64,000 nucleotides of DNA from Takakia lepidozioides (lineage: Eukaryota > Streptophyta > Takakiopsida > Takakiales > Takakiaceae): assembly GCA_030704615.1 (NCBI GenBank), contig CM060731.1:69234756-69298755 (forward strand), written 5' to 3'. Position 1 is the first letter of the stretch, and each line of letters begins with the position of its first letter. This document shows positions 12,535 to 22,763 of the stretch, in pieces. A program made the position numbers and the translations under genes. Below the pieces are notes generated by a model that was not told the origin of the DNA, ran no database searches, and worked only from the letters and a program-made list of their open reading frames with translations.

Positions 12535-13226
12535 TTACTTATACCGGAGCAGTCCATTTTGCAAGTGGAACTGCGATTTAACCCCCATTCTCAAGTCCTG
12601 CATCACGCACTTTGCCAGCTCATCCTTCCGGCAAGCCTTCCGGATCTTCCTTTGGAGCGCCGTCTCGCCCTTGTACATCAACAAGAGCTGCTGCTTTCTA
12701 CTTAAAGCATCGGCCACCACATTGTCCCGTCCCGGTTTGTACTGGATATCCACGTCGAACACTGCCAAAGTATCTTGCCACCTAAGTTGTTTTGGGGACA
12801 ACTTGGGCTGCGTGGCAAAATACTTCACCGTGACATTGTCCGTGAACACCTTCACTGGGTTGGAACCAACATAGTGGCGCCAGAGCTCAAGGCAATGCAC
12901 CACCGCCTTCATCTCTTTTTCGTGCGTCGGCCACCGTCGCTCCACTTCATTCAGTTTCTTACTTTCGTAAGCCACTGGACGTCCATCTTGCATAAGTACA
13001 CCCCCAATCGCGAAGTCCGATGCATCTGTATGAATCTCAAACGGACGATCGAACTCCGGGATTTTCAAGACTGGAGCTTCCGTCATCCGCTGCTTCAATT
13101 CAGCAAAAGCTTGGCCACAAAATGTGTTCCATACCCAGACTTTGGATTTACACAGAAGGTCCGACAGCGGCCCCGCGATCTTGGCGAAATTTCTCACATA
13201 CTTCCGGTAATAGGAGGCGAGTCTAG
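12535..13226 (-). CDS. Chromovirus RNase H segment (out of frame with gag-RT)
   Basis: Continues the polyprotein after the frameshift. The sequence [15 protein letters not shown] near 13.02 kb, followed by AYESKKLN and HCLELWRHY, is the gypsy RNase H domain; [10 protein letters not shown] carries a further catalytic aspartate. The connection from reverse transcriptase is direct, so this is the same gene and not a separate one. It ends at an in-frame TAA (12535-12537), after which the same frame resumes with the integrase. Confidence 0.9.
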
Positions 13227-15767
13227 GAAGGATCGCACTCCCGGGACCGAAGTCGGAGGCTCCCAGTCCAAGATCGCCCTCACCTTTCTGTCATCCATTT
13301 TGATCCCATCCTGTGTAATCACATGCCCCAGGAACTCCACTTTTGTGACCCCGAATTCGCACTTTGAAGCTTTGGCATACAGCTTCCCTTCCCGCAATTT
13401 TTGGAACACCCTTTTGAGGTGCTCCAGGTGCTCCTCCTTTGTTTTCGAGTACACCAAGATGTCGTCGATGTACACGATCACAAAGTCATCCAACCACTCC
13501 TGGAAAAGGTTGTTCATCAGCGTGCTAAATGTCGCTGGTGCATTGGTGAGCCCAAAAGGCATCACCAAGAACTCATATGAACCATACCTTGTCCTGCACG
13601 CGGTCTTCTCCTCATCTCCTTCCGCCACCCGAATTTGGTGATAGCCGGAGCGCAAGTCGATCCGGCTGAAATACTTCGCTCCTGCCAACCGATCGAAGAG
13701 GTCGTCGATCCTTGGCAAAGGGTACCGGTTTTTGATAGTCACCTTATTCAGAGCCCTGTAATCGACACACATCCGCAGCGTCCCATCCTTCTTGTCTGCA
13801 AATAGCACCGGGGCTCCGTAAGGTGACTTACTCGGCCGGATGTACCCCTTTGACATTAGATCCTTGAGCTGAGTCTTCAGCTCTACCAACTCTCTGTGGC
13901 TCAACCGGTAGGGCGCCTTGGCAGGCGGTTCCGATCCCGGTATCACCTCAATCTTGTGGTCAACTCCTCTTCGCGGTGGCAAGCCGCTTGGTAAATCCTC
14001 CGGCATCACATCCTGGTATTTCTCCAAAATCCCCTTGATCCAATCTGGGCTCGGCTCCCCATCGCCTTCTCCTTTCACTTCTCTAATGTAAAGCAAAAAC
14101 TGGGGCTCGTGTGCCTCCTCCACGGCCCACTCCTTTGCTGACAGAAGGTTTATTCGCCCTCCCACGGATTTGGGCGTTTCTGACACTCGTAAAACCTCGC
14201 CACCATTCCCACATGGCAGCGTGACTACTCTCTTGTGGCCATCTATGACCGCTCCGGATTTGCTCAAAAAGGTCATCCCCAAAATGAGATCCACTCCATC
14301 GATCTCGCAGATGGTGAAGTTCTCACGTCCCTCCCAACTCCCCAGTTGAAGAGGAACATCAATCGCCAACCTTGTCGCCAACTGTGGTTCTCCTTTGGCA
14401 GAACGCACCTCAATAGAGGCCCCCACGTCACTTGTCGGGAGTCCCAGCTTTTGTGCCGTTGCCGGTGTCATGAAGGAGTGCGACGCTCCTGTGTCCACTA
14501 ACAACGACACATTAGTTCCGGATATTATCCCATCCACGAACAATAACTGACTCCCTTTTCGTAAGGCGCCAGTTTCCTGATACAACTCACAAGAAAATTT
14601 GCCTACCTTGCAAGTCCTGGCGACCACCGCTTCCACCAAGCGACTGATGGTATCTTCCGACAGCTCCGTGGTCGCCCGAGTCATGTTCAATTGCCGGGGC
14701 TTCGTGCACTTCTTGGCCATGTGCCCGGGCTCCCCGCAATTGAAACACACTCCATCAAAGGTCGCCTTCTGTCCGCCATAAGCCGCTCCACCCGCTTTTT
14801 CTTTCGAAGCATCGGGTGCCGCCTTGACGTGTGAAGGCCCTCCCTTCGATTTCCACGTGCCATTTTCGCCGCGTGGCCTATCCCACTTCTTTTCCGGTCG
14901 GGAGGAGTCACCTTCCCGCCAAATCTTCTTGTGGTTCAGCTCCGTACGGCCTTGTCTTTCACCCCTAGGGACATCTGAGAAACATTCAGCCCTCTCAATA
15001 GCCTCATTCAAAGTCTTGGGTGGCTTCTCCTCCAACTTCCGCCTGGCCCATGGGGCCAGTCCCGCCACAAAGTTGAAGACCATTTCTGGTTCTGCCATGT
15101 CCGCGACTTCGAGCAACAGCACATTGAAAGCCTGGACATATCCCCGAATGTCATCTGTTTGCTTCAAATTCCTCATCTTGTCCCGGGCGAGCCAGGACGC
15201 GTTGAGGGGCACAAACTGTCTCTTCATCAATTCCTTGAACCCACTCCAGTTCAAGGTTTCCGGGCTTGGACCTCGGTCGTGAAGGCGTTTCTGCCACCAT
15301 TGTTGAGCATAGCCCCTCAAATAGGTGGGAGCCACTTCCACCCGATCCTCGTCACTCAACTTGGCCGCCCGGAAGTACTGTTCTAGCTCCAAGAGCCAGG
15401 TGTTGAGTGCCTTCCGATTCCGGACGCCCTCGAAGGTGCCTGGTTCCTTAGGCTTCACCTTAAACTTTGCCTTAGCGGAAGTTGCATTAGCCGCCTTCAA
15501 CACGTCTTTCAACGTCCCGCCAAACTGCGCCAACAACCCTTCCCAAAAGGCTGCCGGCATGGGAGGCATCTCTTGGTTTGTCGGAGCTCTCAAGGATTCC
15601 TCGGGCTCCGACTCCTTGGATTCCTCCCGCTCTTGGGCGGCCTCGTTTTCGGAAACATGCATCGCTTCCTCAAACGGCCGCCTCGGTGACACGCCGCCCC
15701 CATCGGGCTCACCGGGATCATCATCTTTTGGGCCGTTCCACTTTCGCTTCGGCATGCCCGACCCCAT
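13227..15767 (-). CDS. Chromovirus gag - protease - reverse transcriptase (5' part of polyprotein)
   Basis: The first ATG after the leader is at 15767 ([10 protein letters not shown]); the frame is open further upstream only through non-ATG codons in the primer-binding region. In order it holds a retrotransposon gag domain ([11 protein letters not shown], about 15.2-15.3 kb), a CCHC zinc knuckle ([14 protein letters not shown], about 14.71-14.75 kb), an aspartic protease ([11 protein letters not shown], about 14.48 kb) and a reverse transcriptase from about 13.87 kb, with the catalytic YIDD at 13461-13472. The frame is lost near 13.22 kb, after the connection domain begins, through a one- or two-base indel. 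RNase H and integrase continue in the next frame. gag and pol share one frame upstream of that break, as in many chromoviruses. Confidence 0.92.
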
Positions 15768-15808
15768 GATGAGGCCAATCCCAAGGACGATCGCGTACTG
15801 AACTCTAA

Positions 15809-15820
15809 GCTCTGATACCA
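15809..15820 (-). promoter_or_regulatory. Primer-binding site, initiator tRNA-Met type
   Basis: Two bases inside the 5' LTR the minus strand reads TGGTATCAGAGC, complementary to the 3' end of plant initiator tRNA-Met including CCA. This is the standard primer of plant gypsy and copia elements and fixes the element's orientation. Confidence 0.9.
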
Positions 15821-15822
15821 AG

Positions 15823-16547
15823 TGTCGCGCACCTCACTTCGGTAAGCTCCCCCTCAAGTCATAGTTACTCGCTTTGATGCGCGCGCCTGACTCCCAACCG
15901 GCCGCCGGGCCAACTTGGAGCTTCGGCTGCTCACCGGGACATAACGGTCCCCCTTCACTCTCCCGAAAGACCCTCCACCTATTTGGGCCTAGTGGAATTC
16001 CCTTTGGTAGATGGCAGTCCGGAACAACTCCCCACTCTTTGGTCGCTTTCCGGCTCGCTCGCTTACTCACTAGTTTTTGGTCACCAACGGGCTTGCACCG
16101 TTCTCGGGGTTACTACTCCCTATATATACTTCTGTAGCTGTCCGCGGGGGTTTCACAACCAGCCATGCCATTTTATGGCGGACCACCACGAAGACCCTCG
16201 ATTCCCGGTGGTGAGTCGCGGTGAGTCTTGGCCCGCTCACCACGGCCCTTATGGACCGTGATGAGTCCCAAGACTCCCCACAACTCCCACCACGAGGTCT
16301 CCTCCCCCATGGTGAGTCCTATGCCACCCCCACTAAGTCCCACTAAGCTACCACCACCCCTTGTGGAGCCACCCCCACCGCAACCCGGTGTGCGGGGCTC
16401 CACCTAGTGAGCGCCTCCGCCTCCTTGAGTGCCTTGGGCACTCAAGGGTGCTTCAGCCCCCGTACCTATTGCTGCTACTGCCCCCACCACAGGGGCAGCC
16501 CCACTCGTGTCCCGGCCTCCCTGCCCTCAAGGCAAAGGGCCGCGACA
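15823..16547 (-). repeat. 5' LTR of the chromovirus
   Basis: Adjoins the primer-binding site and the gag start, so it is the promoter-bearing LTR of this minus-strand element. Plus-strand TATATATA near 16129 is self-complementary and could act as the TATA box on the minus strand; this is inference. Confidence 0.93.
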
Positions 16548-16552
16548 AACAA
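16548..16552. repeat. Target-site duplication, right copy (AACAA)
   Basis: Matches 9570-9574; see the left copy. Confidence 0.9.
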
Positions 16553-16716
16553 CGCACGCAATCCCGCAAGAAATCGGGAGTCACTTCGTTTTTCTACTTT
16601 TCACGCTTAGAGGGAGAGTGGTAGTCAAGCTGGAGAGGGTTCCTTCTACAATACGAAAGAGAAGAAAGTCTCTTTATTTTACTTCCCTTAGAGAGAGACG
16701 CAGAGCAAGAGAGCAA

Positions 16717-19689
16717 ATGACGAGGCGTCGTTTGTTGGAGAACACAGGGCCAAGGTAGCAGGTGAACGTGGAGACTGATTCACAAGAGCATACCGAGACT
16801 GAGGCAGCGGCTGTGACACAGTCGGCGATAACAGTGCGCGTTGGAAACCAGCCTGTGGATGCCGAGATGACTCGCAGGGAAACTGAAGGAGGTGGAAGTA
16901 CGAGGAACGCTGAACCGGGAGAAGGTCCAGAAACCCTAGAGTAGACAGAAATTCCAGCAAATGTGAGAGGGAAGAGGAAAGCTGCAGAAGGGGATCCAAT
17001 TTCAAAACCTAAAAAGGCGCCAGTAAGTTTTCTCTAACTTACATTTCATTGTTGAAGATCTGCGTAAAGATTGAGTGGAATGTCCCAGAAAGGGATTGTC
17101 GCTACCGACCATCACCATGAAACAACGGTGATTTGCTTTCTACTCCTCTGTTAAGGGTTTACCGCACAATGAGTGGGTGACTGACGGTACCGTCATTCAT
17201 TGTTGTTCAGATCATACAGTCTGTCTGATTGCCTTTCAAGCAGTCCTTCATCTTCCCTTCTTTAGCAGGAACATGTCATTGAAGTCTACTGAATTGCGAG
17301 CGTCGTCAACGCCATTCGATACTCGTCATGAGATTTATGTACCTATGTGTTTGAAGAGAGAGTGAGGGTTGACATATTCAGTCATTTGTTTGAGGTTGAA
17401 CAGATAGAGAAGTGGAAAGGCGGTACCGCCAATCAAAGATTTGAAGACCATACTGTAGATTCGGGTAGAGTATCGATTAGAAAGTACTCTCGACATAGAC
17501 AAGAAACAGTGAATGTTTGCGACGTTCATCACAATGGAGTCAATCTGAATAATCTGCACTTATTGTCCGCCCTAAACTATACTGAATGTCGTTGCCGCCA
17601 ATCACTTACACATATATGTCATTGCACAACACCGATCCGGCAGGTCCTTGTCTTTTGTGATTGTCGTTAACGCCGTTCACTCTTGCTCAAAACCTTTCTG
17701 TTCATGTGTCCCTAGAATCATAGTGTTTTGTTTTGAATTCAGCAGGATCAGCTTTGCTTGTGTAGATGGTTCTGAATTTGTTTCACACCATTCATTGTGA
17801 GTTGAGACAAGACAGAGTGATGGTCGTTACCGCCGTTCACTATTTGCACATTACTCAGTCAAATTTGAATGGCATCGTGCAGAAAACTGTGAGGTCCAAG
17901 CCTACAGGATCAGAGGGGAAATGATCTGGAGATGGGGACGAGTCTGGGAAAAGCTCAGAGAATAACGATGAAGCAGATGAATCTGAAGTGCACTATCTTG
18001 ACAAGGTGAAAGAACTCATGTCATTCCATAAGGTAAACTCTCAGGAGGTTATAAGGGACATGCTCATATCTGGAGGGCGTCTGGACATCCCTCTGTGCCG
18101 GATGATATCTATGCCTGTTGTGCGTCCACCTCCTTCCCATGACATGACAAAATTGGAGAGTGATTTCGTGCATGGATACAGACTTGGTGCACAAGTTTTT
18201 TATGTGTCACTGACGGATATAAATGGGAAAAGCACATTAGTGTCTCCAGAGATTAGTGATACCTGGGATGAGTGCTGGAAAGATGCTAATGAGGAGTTCG
18301 AGCTGGGCCTCATGATGGGAAAGAACACCTAACAATACTGCAACCACATATTCTACGTCTGGGACGACAACCACCGATTGCTGGCATGGATGGGATACAT
18401 TTAGAAACATCATGCGAAAGACAAAGACAAGCATGTTGCTGTGGAGGCAATGGTTTTGGATCCAGGAAACGACATTGCTAGGCTTCTTACAGCTATGCAC
18501 GACGTGAACAAGTAAGTCATCCTAGAGACTTCATTCCCTCTGTAGTGTCTTGTTAATCCCAAAAAAACAGTGTTAAAGAATACAATGTTTTCAATGTTTT
18601 TGCAGATCGACAGAGAAATCGCATGTGACAACAAGCTTGGTCCACACACTACTCCGAATTCAGAGGATTGGTCTGATGAAGCTGGATGATTTTCGGACAG
18701 TACTCTTCCCCAATATAATCAAGAAGTGCGAAACAGGAAGAGCTGCAAGCACTTGATATTCTTTGACTCGAGAGACGTTTCTGGAGTACATGTATGCGGT
18801 AGCCCGAGTCTGTACTCAGTTTACTTTTCGAATACATGTTTGTAGTCCCTTCGCTGCTAATCACTATTTGAATCAATGCAGCAAGAACTGGCAGAGGCAG
18901 CTGAGAAGGGAAAATCCGAATACTACCACACTACACCAGAGGAACTAATGACATCAAAGGGTGTGGAAGCAGCAATAAAAAAGGAGTTTGAAATGCGAAG
19001 AACCAAATTGATGTCCGCCTTCGGAAAGCAGCTTAGAATAGTAGATCCTGGACTTGGTTCTGAGTTCCTTCAGCAGATCAAATCTCACTATGACAAGCAT
19101 GTGCATCCGGAGATGCAGTAGGAGAAATTGCACCGGCTGGCTATATCCATGGTCGACCCACAAACAAAAATAAGGTGGCTGGAGATATGGAACTCAGATC
19201 AGACAGTAAAGGACTTGAATCAGTTCCCAAATAGCACCATACAGCCTGGCACAAAGGTGGAAGGAATCAGTGATTTGGTGTTTGATAACTGACTCCACAA
19301 GGCTACATTTTGGAGTCAGGTGTGTATTCAAATAAGCCGTTTTCTTTTCTTCAATTATGTGATGAGTATCTTATTTGCAATACTGACAAATATACAATTT
19401 GCAGCTCAAAAAGCGCGCCGTCATTGTGCTAGATCAGACTTTGAAGGACTTGAACATTTCGATTGTTTTCCCTCCCCAAATGTCATTGGAGGCATACATA
19501 AGGCAGTGGAGAGGTCTCACCTGGAGATACTGTTTTTTCCGGGAGTTCTCCAAAGATGGTAACATTTTACGGTCCAACGACTTTGACAGTCAGGTTGGAG
19601 GAGAGTGGGCCATGATGCGAGTTGTGTACAGGTGCAATATCATACTGGAAACTCTACTGCACTTTTTGGGAAATAATTTGGCTTCATGA
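16717..19689 (+). pseudogene. Decayed multi-exon gene with a ParB-like motif (locus A)
   Basis: Exon 1 (16717-17022) is hydrophilic with a basic stretch (RGKRKAAEGD) and ends at CCA/GTAAG. A long intron follows to about 17916. The next exon (to 18511, donor GTAAGT) has an acidic start. It then holds a stretch with the layout of a ParB N-terminal fold: PLCRMISMPVVRPPPS, then HGYRLGAQVFYVSL, then HIFYVWDDNHRLLAWMGY, the last resembling the DGxHRxxA motif. Exon 3 starts at 18606, another begins near 18890 (QELAEAAEKGKSEYY), and the final one near 19405 runs to the stop at 19687-19689 (VFPPQMSLEAYIRQWRG). At least six in-frame stops (two in exon 1; others near 17923, 18330, 18402 and 18754) show it is dead. 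I do not recognise the full protein. The ParB-like reading rests on one motif and its spacing. Compare the gene at 41.7-44.7 kb. Confidence 0.45.
17093..17839. repeat. Array of 22-bp palindromic dyads, family A (intron 1)
   Basis: Seven clear copies lie inside the first intron of locus A, at 17093-17114, 17178-17199, 17297-17318, 17414-17435, 17583-17604, 17658-17679 and 17818-17839. A degenerate eighth lies near 17510-17531. Each is two 11-base half-sites meeting head to head without spacer, with ideal half-site TGAATGTCGTT. The cores TGACGGTACCGTCA (17182-17195) and GGCGGTACCGCC (17419-17430) are perfect palindromes. Spacing between copies is about 75-160 bp. The intervening sequence is not obviously repeated, so the dyads look conserved relative to their surroundings. 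Confidence 0.75.
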
Positions 19690-19712
19690 GGATTGTAATC
19701 ATAGATCCAAAT

Positions 19713-19857
19713 TGAATGTCGTTGACGACATTCACTTCTTTGTCTGAGTTATTCTTAAGCAAGAATTTGAATTCACCTGGATTATGAGCTTATAGTGTAA
19801 TTATAGTGTCCTTGATTAGAATTGATAATGTCCCTGAATGGCGTTGACGACATTCAC
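19713..19857. repeat. Two further family A dyads, 3' of locus A
   Basis: Copies at 19713-19734 and 19836-19857 share right half GACGACATTCA and left halves TGAATGTCGTT and TGAATGGCGTT. In the first copy the outer nine bases on each side are perfectly complementary. They begin 24 bp after the stop codon of locus A, so family A dyads lie both inside the gene's intron and beyond its end. Confidence 0.8.
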
Positions 19858-19932
19858 ATCCAGAGTTGTTAAGAGGTTGTCAAGTTAAATAAGCACAGTG
19901 TGAAACTAACTAGAATAAAGTTAGTTATTTGT

Positions 19933-19994
19933 ATTTAACACTTGGATTTAGGTCAAGTGTTAAATCAGGTGTCAAGTTTAGTTTTGACACCTGA
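19933..19994. repeat. Twin hairpins, 12-bp and 11-bp perfect arms
   Basis: Hairpin 1 has arm ATTTAACACTTG (19933-19944), a 9-nt loop and the exact complement at 19954-19965. Hairpin 2 starts with no gap: arm TCAGGTGTCAA (19965-19975), an 8-nt loop and the exact complement at 19984-19994. A terminator-like U tract is absent. They lie just after the family A dyads and may mark an element end or a structured 3' untranslated region. Confidence 0.7.
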
Positions 19995-19999
19995 ACCGT

Positions 20000-20696
20000 C
20001 TTATCTTCACGAGTTGTAGCTAAAGTAAGCTGGAATTTTTATTTGTAAGCATGTTATTCAGACTGGTATTGGTTTTGCAAGCACAGTGTAGGGTCCACCT
20101 CTTTGCAAATTAAGCCTTATGTGCATGCATACTATGGTGAAGAGAGGGACAGTTTGGGGCTGGTCTAAACAAGTTCCTCTGCTTTCCTGCTTTGCAGAGA
20201 ATAGCAGTGGCAGAAGAGGTTCTTCCAGCTCCACGAGCTGCAGGAGAGTCATTTGGAGTGAATGTGCCTGACCACATAAAACAATCAGTCTCTATGTCTT
20301 TGTCCAAGGTTGGCCAACCAACCTGTGTAGGCTAGGGGATCTCAGCACCCACAAATCCTTCAATTGGCTCGGAGGTGCTACTAGGAACGCTTGGCCTGCA
20401 GCAATGCCTAACTTTTAAGCACCCTAAGGCTGGTTCAATCAAGACACACTTCAGAGACCTGGATGTACTAATTTCAGTTGCCACTTTCTTCACTGGTTCT
20501 GTTTCTGATCTGCTCAGAGAGAAAGGAGGGTGCACAATATATAACGGGGTTGTGTACTTGTCATTGATAGGTGGATTGACGCAATCATCTCCAACGTGTA
20601 TTTTGCAGATTGGACAGTGTCACTGTCCGCTAGTGCATGAACGTGGCTGTCATTCCAAGTTAGCTTTGCTTGCGAAGGAGAGTCTGCAATTTTGGT
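20000..20696. other. Nothing recognised
   Basis: Only short frames without motifs. The sequence lies between the end of the locus A region and the PPR relic and could be its decayed upstream part. Confidence 0.35.
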
Positions 20697-20716
20697 AATT
20701 TCATTAATTCTCAGGC

Positions 20717-21697
20717 TGGGAGCTCTAGAAAAGGGGAAAGAGGTCCATGGTGACATTGTCAAAGCTGGATTTGTACCAGATGTCATTCTGAACACTTCCC
20801 TGGTGGACATGTATGCCAAATGTGGGTGCATTAAGGATGCTAAGGGAGTTTTCAACACTATGGCTGAATGAGATGTGGTGTCATGGAACGTGGGGGGGAC
20901 GTGATGCTTGCAGGGTATGCACAGCGGGGACATGGTATGGAGGCTTTGGAGACCTATGATCAAATATTGATGGGGGAAGGGGTGAAGTTGCAGCATACTG
21001 GTACTTCACAGCCATGGCGGCTCTCTCAGCCCCTCCCTTTTTTTTTTCTTCTGTTTTATTTTGGCAATGGAAGAGAGCAGCAGCTCTGCTGTGTCCTTCC
21101 CTTGCTTATGCCGATCGTTAAAGTGGAAATTGTACCAGTTGTCATTCTGAACTCTGCCCTGGTGGACATGTATGCCAAATGTGGGTGCAGCAAGCCTGAT
21201 GCGAAGGGAGAGTTCGACAATATGGCTGAACGAGACGTGGTATTTTGGAGTGCCATGATTGCAAGGTATGTGCATTATGATGGGTATGGGATTAAGGCTT
21301 TGGAAACCTAAGAGCAAATGATGTGGGAAGGGATGAAGCCAGACCAGGTCATGTTCATTTGTGTTTGTAATATGCATATGCGAACCTAGCAGCCCTGGGG
21401 AGGGGCAAAGAGGTTCATGGTGACATTATCAAAGCTGGAATTGTACCAGATGTCATTCTGAACATTCCCTTGGTGTACATCTACATCAAATGTGAGCCTG
21501 GCAACCCTAAAAAGGGCACAAAGGTCCATGGTGACATCGTCAAAGCTGGAGTTGTATCACTAGATGTCACTCTAAACACTGCCTTGGTGGATATGTATCT
21601 CAAGGCAGCCCTGGAAGTGGATGTCACTTTGGGTGACATGGTAGCTGGCACCACCATTCTCTGGAACTACAAGTTCCTGAATTCATTCTCGAAATGA
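20717..21697 (+). pseudogene. PPR-repeat pseudogene (PLS type)
   Basis: Three or more degenerate pentatricopeptide units are visible. The first reads GKEVHGDIVKAGFVPDV, then NTSLVDMYAKCGCIKDAKG and FNTMAE, with DVVSWN after an in-frame TGA near 20870. The second has SALVDMYAKCG, NMAERDVVFWSAMIARY and, after a stop, EGMKPDQVMF (21135-21360). A third, partly duplicated, has GKEVHGDIIKAGIVPDV and KVHGDIVKAGVV (21400-21600). These are the L/S/P motifs of plant PLS-class PPR proteins, which act in organelle RNA editing and processing. The units are cut and rejoined out of frame (between 20890 and 20910, 21000 and 21130, and near 21480), and no start or DYW/E domain is seen. The copy adjoins the truncated end of a LINE and may be a retro- or recombination fragment. 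Confidence 0.85.
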
Positions 21698-21839
21698 TTT
21701 CTGATTTTCTCTTGACATGTCCACAATAGTGCTGGACCTAGCTGCACAGCAGATTTTCCTTACTCAATGACTTCACTTGGGATGGATATGGCAACATGGC
21801 CCTCATGTTGGTCATCTGTAGAATGTGACCAAACTTGTT

Positions 21840-22216
21840 TTATAAAGCACTCTTGATATAGAGGTTGATGACTCCTATTGCTCCGGCATTGTTGGGCATC
21901 AACAGAGTCAATATTTGAACTCTACCTTGCATCCATGTGGAGGAGGCTATCACCAGGTTGGAGAGAGATGGGCTAACAAAAATAACCGTGCCGCCTCTAG
22001 AGTTTTCGATGGTCTGGTTCCAGTGGCTGTGATCAGCTGGCCAAAGCTGGTCTCCAAGAGCTGTAATCTTGGAAAGCTCAAGTTTATGTTCCTGCAGCAC
22101 GATGATAGCATCTTGGTGAAGGTATGGAGCAAGCCAGGTTTTAAGGTTGGCCTTTTTGCTGGAGGTTTGCAGGAGCCAATTCCCCTTATGTTCCATGTGT
22201 GTAGTTTAATCAACAT
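21840..22216 (-). pseudogene. LINE ORF2 N-terminus, endonuclease/exonuclease/phosphatase domain
   Basis: The start reads LHTWNIRGIGSCKPPAK, the typical beginning of plant LINE endonucleases (WNxRG). IIVLQEHKLELSKI follows, corresponding to the catalytic QE motif of the EEP fold, and then GGTVIFVSPSLSNLV. The two halves lie in different frames, so one indel separates them near 22140. The catalytic H-D end of the domain is not present because the element stops at about 21840. Confidence 0.75.
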
Positions 22217-22701
22217 TGAACAAGCTTGGCAGGCTTAGAGAGAGAATCTCCGAATTTGATGGCCTGGTTTCTTGGAAGAAAATTTTTGCTCTCTTGTCTT
22301 TAGGGAGCAATGTTTTGACCCATGTCAATCCTGGTGGAGCTTTGGAGGAGAAGCTTTTTAATTGAATGAAGAGCCCTATGGGTTTGTGGCTTAGAGTGGC
22401 TTGGTTAGATAGGTTTTGGAATGGGTCTTTGGGCAGGCTTTGCAGAAATGCTTAGTGACTGGGTGGTGGCATTCCAAACCAAAATTTCTTGTAGACAGCG
22501 AGGGGAGTTGGACCAACCCTGTCTGGGAATTGTTGTAACCAGCTGAGTTTGTCTTTGTCTGACCACTCTAATGTTGGCAGGGTCTTGCGATATCTCCACG
22601 CTGAGGGTCTCTAATCATGCATGCATAGTAAAAAACTATAGTAGGTTGGAGCCATACCTCACAATGCCCTTTTGGCTGGATGACAGGTGAAGTCAGTATT
22701 G

Positions 22702-22702
<1 letters not shown>

Positions 22703-22761
<59 letters not shown>
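22703..22761. repeat. Poly-G tract, 59 consecutive G
   Basis: Uninterrupted G on the plus strand inside LINE ORF1. Such a run is G-quadruplex-capable and prone to replication slippage and to sequencing or assembly error. The proline- or glycine-rich frames across it are artefacts. Confidence 0.98.

Positions 22762-22763
<2 letters not shown>

Larger units (their letters stand above)
9575..16547 (-). mobile_element. Ty3/gypsy chromovirus, nearly complete, minus orientation
   Basis: The 6,973-bp element is bounded by 725-bp direct LTRs starting TGTCGCG and ending GCGACA. It is flanked by the 5-bp duplication AACAA (9570-9574 and 16548-16552). The primer-binding site next to the right LTR shows that LTR is the 5' one. 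The internal region encodes gag, aspartic protease, reverse transcriptase, RNase H, integrase and a C-terminal chromodomain in the gypsy order (RT before integrase), placing it among chromoviruses. The coding region is interrupted by only one frameshift near 13.22 kb and one TAA at 12535-12537. Comparing the LTRs by eye shows two substitutions. Insertion is therefore recent, and the copy is probably unable to make its own pol product. Confidence 0.95.
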
